Source of the DNA: a virus | Virus record (IMG/VR): IMGVR_UViG_3300009514_000027 | Location: 1-60,761 of that record | Direction: 5' to 3' (one strand) | DNA: 60,761 bases | In this document: positions 57,138 through 60,761 of the stretch, piece by piece | Layout: each line of letters starts with the position of its first letter | Position numbering within the stretch: the stretch's first letter is position 1 | Position numbers and translations under genes: made by a program | Notes under the pieces: model-generated | What the model saw: the letters and a program-made list of their open reading frames with translations, nothing else | The model's database searches: none | What the model was told of the DNA's origin: nothing

Positions 57138-57275
57138 ATGCAAACGGAGAACTTTAGCAACTACGGCTATTGGAACAGGTACTTTTTTAGTGAGTTTATT
57201 TTTCCAGGGGGGACTTTTTCTTTCTTTACTTATGCTTCTTCTATAGAACTTGTTGCTTTCGTTTCTTTCTTTTAA
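57138..57275 (+). CDS. short ORF, doubtful
   Basis: 45 codons beginning MQTENFSNYGYWNRYFF, rich in aromatic residues with a hydrophobic end. It follows the candidate structured RNA and lies before the terminator, so the RNA could be its leader. Length and composition alone do not prove coding. The remaining sequence of the gap 56939-57390 holds only the promoter, the RNA candidate and the terminator. Confidence 0.25.
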   Translation: MQTENFSNYGYWNRYFFSEFIFPGGTFSFFTYASSIELVAFVSFF

Positions 57276-57351
57276 TCTACTAATTTCCTTTCAAACTTCT
57301 AAAAATATACAGACTTTTAGAATCTAAAAACCCTTGGCTACTATTCGTTAG

Positions 57352-57390
57352 AAGGGAAAGGTAGACCGAAGCCTACCAACCCTTTTCTTT
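57352..57390. terminator. terminator between converging gene blocks
   Basis: A compound stem: AAGGG (57352-57356) pairs with CCCTT (57380-57384), and inside it GGTAG (57360-57364) pairs with CTACC (57373-57377) around ACCGAAGC. On the + strand it is followed by TTCTTTCT. The complement can also fold and is followed by TTCT runs, so it may end both the + and the - transcripts that meet here. Confidence 0.7.
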
Positions 57391-57702
57391 CTATGTATCT
57401 TCATCACTGACTTCTCCCCATGTATCTACATATGCATTCTGAGAAGTTTCAGATAATTCTTGTAATTGTTGTTCTAAAGTAGAGATTGTTATACAAGCGT
57501 CTTCAAATTCTCTTTGTAAGGCTTTATATTCTTTTGTAGCCCTCTGTCCTTTTATTAAGCCATTCTTATAACCGTAATTATATCCTTTGGTTAAAGAATC
57601 AAAGATAGTATCTTGTGTAAGAGGTTCTCCCTCAAAGTGGTCTTTATATATTTTTTTAAACCCATCTTGACGAAGGGTTGGATTGAACTTATTCTTATTC
57701 AT
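57391..57702 (-). CDS. small helical protein, unknown
   Basis: 103 residues, mostly helical, with a central coiled-coil (EYKALQREFEDACITISTLEQQLQEL) and an acidic tail. It is the last gene of the leftward block and overlaps the upstream gene by 8 nt. It includes FKKIYKDHFEGEPLTQDTIFDS and a GYKNG motif. No family recognised. Confidence 0.55.
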   Translation of the reverse strand: MNKNKFNPTLRQDGFKKIYKDHFEGEPLTQDTIFDSLTKGYNYGYKNGLIKGQRATKEYKALQREFEDACITISTLEQQLQELSETSQNAYVDTWGEVSDEDT

Positions 57703-58018
57703 TGTCTTTCATTATTTCTTTTATTGGGAAAGAGTATTTTAAACCCCACATTAAATCTATTTCTCTAAAAAACTTTTTTGCTTTTTCTTTTGTATACTTA
57801 GGAGTTGTTTTTTTTGTAAGTATTTCTATAACTCCATTTCTCCAATTTCTCCAATCATCAGATGTTTTAAAAGTCATTACCTGATACCAAGGAGTCTTTT
57901 CTTCCCACTCTTTAACATCCTCATAGCATACATTATAAGGCTTTAATTGCAAATTTATAATAGCTTTTAATAAATCTTCACTATCCTTTTTATACTTTTT
58001 TACTTTCTTTTTTGCCAT
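57695..58018 (-). CDS. small basic protein, unknown
   Basis: 107 residues, Lys-rich N-terminus (KKKVKKYKKDSEDLLKAI) and several Trp residues in a mixed alpha/beta body (WEEKTPWYQVMTFKTSDDWRNWR). No membrane segment. It is coupled to the gene downstream by an 8-nt overlap. Not recognised; typical of early or accessory phage genes. Confidence 0.55.
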   Translation of the reverse strand: MAKKKVKKYKKDSEDLLKAIINLQLKPYNVCYEDVKEWEEKTPWYQVMTFKTSDDWRNWRNGVIEILTKKTTPKYTKEKAKKFFREIDLMWGLKYSFPIKEIMKDNE

Positions 58019-58029
58019 AGTTTTTATGT

Positions 58030-58224
58030 TTAAAAATCATTTTTCTTATGTAGTTTTTTAATTATCTTTACATGGGGCATTGAAAATTCAGATAGATAAA
58101 ACTTCTCTGCATAGTCATTATTACCTCCGTCTGTCCATCTAATTATATAAAATTCTCCTTTCTCTGTATCGAAATATACCTGATTATCTCTATTAGGTAT
58201 CATTCCTTCTGGTAAGTTTTTCAT
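58030..58224 (-). CDS. small protein, unknown
   Basis: 64 residues, beta-rich (VYFDTEKGEFYIIRWTD), with a basic helical end. First gene of the three-gene ordinary operon on this strand; the cassette-like array begins just upstream of it. No TAAC-type element follows its stop, unlike the five ORFs to the right. Family not recognised. Confidence 0.5.
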   Translation of the reverse strand: MKNLPEGMIPNRDNQVYFDTEKGEFYIIRWTDGGNNDYAEKFYLSEFSMPHVKIIKKLHKKNDF

Positions 58225-58246
58225 TTTATTTTATATAGTTGAAAGT

Positions 58247-58302
58247 GCAAAAGTTAATAAGTATTCGGCACTATGTGTATAGCGTGTATTTACAAGTTAG
58301 GC
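58247..58302 (-). repeat. attC-like element E (half site), end of the array
   Basis: On the minus strand the element begins ACGCCTAAC, 6 nt after the stop of the 143-residue ORF; this equals RYYYAAC, the integron R'' core. An imperfect inner hairpin follows (ACACGCTAT with ATAGTG). The + strand text GTTAGGCGTA at 58296-58305 is an inverted copy of the sequence at 58698-58689 on the other side of the same ORF. No matching GTTRRRY core is seen further left. Confidence 0.45.
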
Positions 58303-58308
58303 GTAATT

Positions 58309-58740
58309 TTAGCGACCAGCCAACTGTTCAACATTGGAAGCGAAAATTATACCCTTATTGAATTGGTTTAAATCCATGTGGTTTCTATCACACATTTTAC
58401 CATTCTTACATCTTTCCACCATCACACCATGATTTTCTTTACACGGTATTATTCTAATTTCATCATATTCTAAATGTTCATATCCGCTTTCATGCGTTAT
58501 TTGAATTATTTTACCTTTAGAATAAACCGATACGAACTTACCTTTGCCAGTTGTGGGTATCATAGTTCCATTAAAACCGTCCATGTTAAAATTATGTATT
58601 TTAGAATAATACAATCTCTTTACATCACGTTTAAACCAACCAATCCAATATTTCCGCATCGACCATTTATACTTGAAGTTAAAAAAACTACGCCTAACAG
58701 CAAGTATATTCAATTGCGGTTTTTGTGCTTTATTTTCCAT
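58309..58740 (-). CDS. small basic protein in a cassette-like unit
   Basis: 143 residues as a maximal ORF; Lys/Tyr/Trp-rich N-terminal half and a Cys-containing C-terminal half (IIPCKENHG, RCKNGKMCDRNH) that might bind metal. The first 20 codons lie inside the attC-like element 58691-58826, so the true start could be a later Met, such as the one before RKYWIGW. It is flanked by inverted copies of GTTAGGCGTA, the mark of a gene cassette. Function unknown. Confidence 0.55.
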   Translation of the reverse strand: MENKAQKPQLNILAVRRSFFNFKYKWSMRKYWIGWFKRDVKRLYYSKIHNFNMDGFNGTMIPTTGKGKFVSVYSKGKIIQITHESGYEHLEYDEIRIIPCKENHGVMVERCKNGKMCDRNHMDLNQFNKGIIFASNVEQLAGR

Positions 58741-58826
58741 TTATTTAAGTTATTTAAGTTATTACTAATTTGAAAGTATTATTCGTTTAAGTCCGCAACT
58801 AAATATACTTGCGAACCGTTATAAGC
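58691..58826 (-). repeat. attC-like element D with two 20-nt arms
   Basis: Arms at 58700-58719 and 58793-58812 are inverted repeats with 18 of 20 matches. The two differences become G-T pairs on the minus strand, so the single minus strand can pair along all 20 nt. Outside the arms lie GCCTAAC (58692-58698) and GTTATAAGC (58818-58826), matching the R''/R' box positions of integron recombination sites. The 73-nt spacer between the arms would be the loop region. Confidence 0.55.
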
Positions 58827-58842
58827 AAAGTTTAAACCCCGC

Positions 58843-59046
58843 CTACGCACGGAGTTCTTTTGCAGATGGCTCAAAGTAGCACATAGTCAAAGCAACTAAA
58901 TGTTTTCTACCTGTTTTTTCGGTTAGTTCCTTTGCCTTCTTCTTTGCTTCATCCTCTGTTCTAAACCAATCCTCGTATTGATGAGGATAGTCAGTTAATA
59001 CGAGCCATCTTTGCTCTTTTTTTGGTTCTGCTTTTGTCTTTGCCAT
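58843..59046 (-). CDS. small protein in a cassette-like unit
   Basis: 67 residues with a Lys-rich start, then WLVLTDYPHQYEDWFRTEDEAKKKAKEL, a short beta-alpha fold of the type seen in small phage or cassette proteins. The unit has terminal inverted repeats: GTTATAAGCAAAG...AAACCCC at 58818-58840 is an inverted relative of GCTATAAGATAG...AACCCC at 59104-59084. No domain recognised. Confidence 0.5.
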   Translation of the reverse strand: MAKTKAEPKKEQRWLVLTDYPHQYEDWFRTEDEAKKKAKELTEKTGRKHLVALTMCYFEPSAKELRA

Positions 59047-59083
59047 TTTATTTGTTTTTACAGTTAATAATGCCCTCGCAAAA

Positions 59084-59121
59084 GGGGTTTTACTATCTTA
59101 TAGCCCCGATACGTTACCTGC
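59084..59121 (-). repeat. attC-like element C (short)
   Basis: The minus-strand core GCAGGTAAC (59121-59113) contains the stop codon of the 92-residue ORF. A hairpin GGGG/CCCC (59107-59104 with 59087-59084) follows. The stretch CTTATAGC (59097-59104) resembles the core of element D on the opposite strand. It is much shorter than a usual attC, so it may be a remnant or a deletion product. Confidence 0.35.
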
Positions 59122-59392
59122 CGTGCCCCGACAAATCAATCGGACTATCCCAATCTAACACCTCGATATTTTTATCAAGCACGGAAAGTTTGCCATTGCT
59201 ACTTAGCATTATCAGACATTGAGATATTCCCCTTTGCATCCTTTCGTTTGTTATTACCTGTTTAATCGTTCCATCGCTAAACTTTCCTAATAGCAGGAAA
59301 TTCTTTAATGATGGCATGGCAGGTAGCAAGGGCTTTACAAAACCCGCAACAGTGGTAGTTTTGGCTTTTGTGTTTTTAATTTTCTTCTTCAT
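59114..59392 (-). CDS. small protein in a cassette-like unit
   Basis: 92 residues as a maximal ORF. A Lys-rich start is followed by a hydrophobic/proline stretch that falls in element B, then a compact domain from about residue 27 (PSLKNFLLLGKFSDGTIKQV). The true start may be the internal Met before that Pro, because the DNA before it belongs to a recombination-site-like element. Its stop TAA is part of the GCAGGTAAC core of element C. Unknown function. Confidence 0.45.
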   Translation of the reverse strand: MKKKIKNTKAKTTTVAGFVKPLLPAMPSLKNFLLLGKFSDGTIKQVITNERMQRGISQCLIMLSSNGKLSVLDKNIEVLDWDSPIDLSGHGR

Positions 59393-59451
59393 AGTTTTAC
59401 AGTTTAGTGTTATTTAATGTGGGCTTCGCCAAGCCCGATAATGTTATGTGC
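59313..59451 (-). repeat. attC-like element B
   Basis: On the minus strand GCACATAAC (59451-59443) stands 4 nt after the stop of the zinc-ribbon ORF. GGGCTT/AAGCCC (59421-59436) forms a hairpin just inside. The other end carries GCTACCTGCC (59327-59318). The 15 bases at 59313-59327 are an inverted copy (13 of 15) of 59113-59127 on the far side of the 92-residue ORF. The span of 139 nt is close to the 136 nt of element D. Confidence 0.4.
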
Positions 59452-59455
59452 AAGG

Positions 59456-59728
59456 CTACCATTCTCCTCCGTATTGGGCTGCATCCGCTTCTGCCTGTCC
59501 TTGTGCATTTTGTTCTGCTTCATATCTTGCTTGGTCGGCTTGGGCTTCTTGTTCTGCCTGTTCTTTTGCCATTTGCTCCTCTGCCCATTGTTGGTAGTGT
59601 CCATCGCTTCCATGATTAATGTCGCCCATACACATTGAGCAGATACTTTGTCCGTCAGGCACGGATGAGCCACATTGTGAACATTGTCTCATTTTGTTTT
59701 TCAATTTAACTTTAGTTTCGTTTTCCAT
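59456..59728 (-). CDS. zinc-ribbon protein with helical tail
   Basis: 90 residues. Residues 15-33 form a CxxC...CxxC zinc ribbon (CSQCG and CSMCM, 14 residues apart). The rest is a Gln/Ala/Glu-rich helix likely to be a coiled coil, ending YGGEW. It may be a small nucleic-acid or protein-binding adaptor. It lies between elements A and B of the cassette-like array. Confidence 0.6.
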   Translation of the reverse strand: MENETKVKLKNKMRQCSQCGSSVPDGQSICSMCMGDINHGSDGHYQQWAEEQMAKEQAEQEAQADQARYEAEQNAQGQAEADAAQYGGEW

Positions 59729-59754
59729 AGTGTATTTAGTTTAATTTTTTCGTA

Positions 59755-59783
59755 CCACCCCAAGCCAAGAGCCGTTAGCGTAT
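59755..59783 (-). repeat. attC-like element A (core only)
   Basis: The minus-strand core ACGCTAACGG (59782-59773) includes the TAA stop of the fibre ORF. It is followed by GCTCTTGGCTTGGGG without a clear paired arm. It shares the TAAC core and the position at an ORF end with elements B to E, and this sharing is the reason for listing it. Confidence 0.35.
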
Positions 59784-60587
59784 TTGTTGTCCTAAAATAT
59801 TATAAATTTCTATATATTGAAAATTATCTGCTTTCTTACATTTACAATAAGTAATCTTTGAATATGCAAAAGCTCCATCATAATCCACTTGTTTAAGCCT
59901 AAAATAGGCTGAAATACAGTCTACGGAGTAGTCATACCACCTTTGGGTAGAACTCGTGCCAGAACCGCTTATTTTAACTAAATTTGCCCATTCTTCTATA
60001 TTTACGCTTTTTTGGACTATAAAATAGTCGTTATTGACTTCTGATGCTGTACTCCATTGTAGTACTTGTCTTGCACAATTAAAAAATAACAGTTCTATTG
60101 GTAAAGGAGTAGTATTTATGAAATAGGGGCAAAAAGTTACAAATCCATTACATCCTCCTCCTCCCCAAGCCCTCATTCTATAACAAAGAGTATAGTTTGC
60201 CCCTGTTGTTAGTCCTGAATATGATAATCCTGTACTGATAAAAGTACAGGAGTTGTCATAAAGATTATAAGGTCCAAAGGATTTATTATTACAGTTAGTA
60301 GAATTTCCTGCGTCTGCAAGTATATCTGTTCCTGCCGCAGCCAGTGATAGAAGTCCTGTTGAAGCTAATCTTAGACCTGTGTCCGCATCTGATTCGAATG
60401 CATAAGATGGAACTGCAACTGAACCTGTGCCTGCTTGAACTGTATCACCGGCGTTGGTAGGTGATAGTATTGTACCTGTTCTTACCCACTCAACGTTATA
60501 GGTAGAACCACTTCCGGCTTCTGTCAGGTCATCCCAGCTAGAACCATTGTAGAAGTATATATTAGTTCCATCGCTGAATATGTCCAA
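59775..60587 (-). CDS. fibre protein with T9SS-cargo-like C-terminal domain, both ends at core sites
   Basis: 270 residues from TTG 60587; no ATG lies upstream before a stop. Residues 1-110 are fibre-like (DIFSDGTNIYFYNGSSWDDL, SYAFESDADTGLRLAS). From about 165 the sequence LPIELLFF, LQWSTASEVNNDYFIVQKS and FRLKQVDYDGAFAYSK closely resembles the domain before the sorting tail of Bacteroidota type IX-secreted proteins. It ends at ILGQQIR, where such proteins normally continue. The 5' end begins in GTTGGAC (a GTTRRRY core) and the 3' stop lies in element A, so this is probably a module cut by cassette boundaries. Confidence 0.6.
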   Translation of the reverse strand: MDIFSDGTNIYFYNGSSWDDLTEAGSGSTYNVEWVRTGTILSPTNAGDTVQAGTGSVAVPSYAFESDADTGLRLASTGLLSLAAAGTDILADAGNSTNCNNKSFGPYNLYDNSCTFISTGLSYSGLTTGANYTLCYRMRAWGGGGCNGFVTFCPYFINTTPLPIELLFFNCARQVLQWSTASEVNNDYFIVQKSVNIEEWANLVKISGSGTSSTQRWYDYSVDCISAYFRLKQVDYDGAFAYSKITYCKCKKADNFQYIEIYNILGQQIR

Positions 60588-60708
60588 CGGCAGGCCTTTA
60601 CAGTCCTATTATTCTGAACTGGAATTGGAAAGAGTGCGGTCTCTTAACCAGTACGATATGAAACTCTACCGGTTCGTTAAAAGACGCCTGCAGAATACAG
60701 CAGAGTGA
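60580..60708 (+). CDS. short ORF, doubtful
   Basis: 42 codons with protein-like composition (SYYSELELERVRSLNQYD, then a basic end VKRRLQNTAE). It overlaps the 5' end of the fibre ORF on the opposite strand by 8 nt, right at the GTCCAAC/GTTGGAC core. It could be the true end of a + strand gene interrupted by the array, or chance. Confidence 0.3.
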   Translation: MSNGRPLQSYYSELELERVRSLNQYDMKLYRFVKRRLQNTAE

Positions 60709-60721
60709 ATGATGTAAAGAT

Positions 60722-60761
60722 ATGGTTTCGGGTAACTCTGGAAAAAAGAAACTTTTAAAAG
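60722..60761 (+). CDS. possible start of a gene running off the window
   Basis: An ATG at 60722 opens a frame (MVSGNSGKKKLLK) that is still open at the window end. Nothing about function can be said, and it may be chance. Confidence 0.15.
   Translation, partial: MVSGNSGKKKLLK

Noticed and set aside
57064-57246. 60-codon ORF with TTG start in the noncoding gap
   Set aside because: It begins inside hairpin 2 of the candidate RNA, has a TTG start and a low-complexity hydrophobic end; no support for coding.
58300-60590. Transposon or insertion sequence as explanation of the inverted repeats
   Set aside because: No transposase ORF lies between any of the repeat pairs, each repeat pair differs from the others, and no target duplication is visible.
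1-60761. Stop-codon reassignment as known in some crAss-like phages
   Set aside because: Genes end with TAA, TAG and TGA at sensible places (for example TAG at 3567 and TGA at 1278), and long ORFs are intact under the standard code.
1-60761. CRISPR array or diversity-generating retroelement
   Set aside because: No regularly spaced repeats and no reverse transcriptase motif were found in any frame I read.

Overview
The window is the structural and DNA-delivery half of a tailed bacteriophage that infects Bacteroidota, most likely a crAss-like phage (order Crassvirales). Three things point there. Six promoters of the Bacteroidota type (TTG near -33, TATCTTTG near -7) all have a 20-nt spacer. 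The gene order is small-terminase candidate, large terminase, portal, scaffold candidate, major capsid, head-tail adaptor, fibres, ring proteins, nozzle-like protein, then giant ejected proteins. Finally, a 2309-residue protein carries a DxDxD metal-binding motif in a context matching the virion RNA polymerase of crAss-like phages. Base composition is AT-rich, and TAA, TAG and TGA all work as ordinary stops. I see no integrase, replication genes, tRNAs or CRISPR array.

Layout. 1-1000: two small membrane-protein genes, then a strong terminator. 1005-7867: one promoter and a tightly overlapping operon of small proteins, including a winged-helix regulator and an HExxH peptidase, ending in the terminase genes; the large terminase is interrupted by two inteins. 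7872-15012: portal, scaffold-like, capsid and adaptor genes behind two near-identical promoter regions. 15037-26357: fibre and appendage proteins, a collagen-like protein, a small lipoprotein, an XhlA-type membrane protein and a DUF5675 protein. 26381-33772: a metallophosphoesterase, three ring/adaptor proteins and a 1408-residue tail tube/nozzle candidate. 33812-56938: six large ORFs (422 to 2309 aa) that probably make the ejected cargo: two YGG-rich proteins, two ejection-protein candidates, the virion RNA polymerase and a polyvalent protein.

56961-57350 has a promoter-like site followed by a predicted two-hairpin RNA whose loops can pair (kissing loops), then a terminator shared with genes converging from the right. 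57391-60587 is a minus-strand block of unlike small genes. Its right half (about 58290-60590) looks like a gene-cassette array: each of five ORFs stops in or next to a short element with a GTTA/TAAC core, three units are bounded by terminal inverted repeats, and one element has two 20-nt arms that pair fully as single strands. No integron integrase is present. The last cassette-like ORF is a fibre protein fused to a domain resembling Bacteroidota type IX-secreted surface proteins, cut off exactly at such an element. This array, the candidate structured RNA and the doubly split terminase are the most interesting parts.
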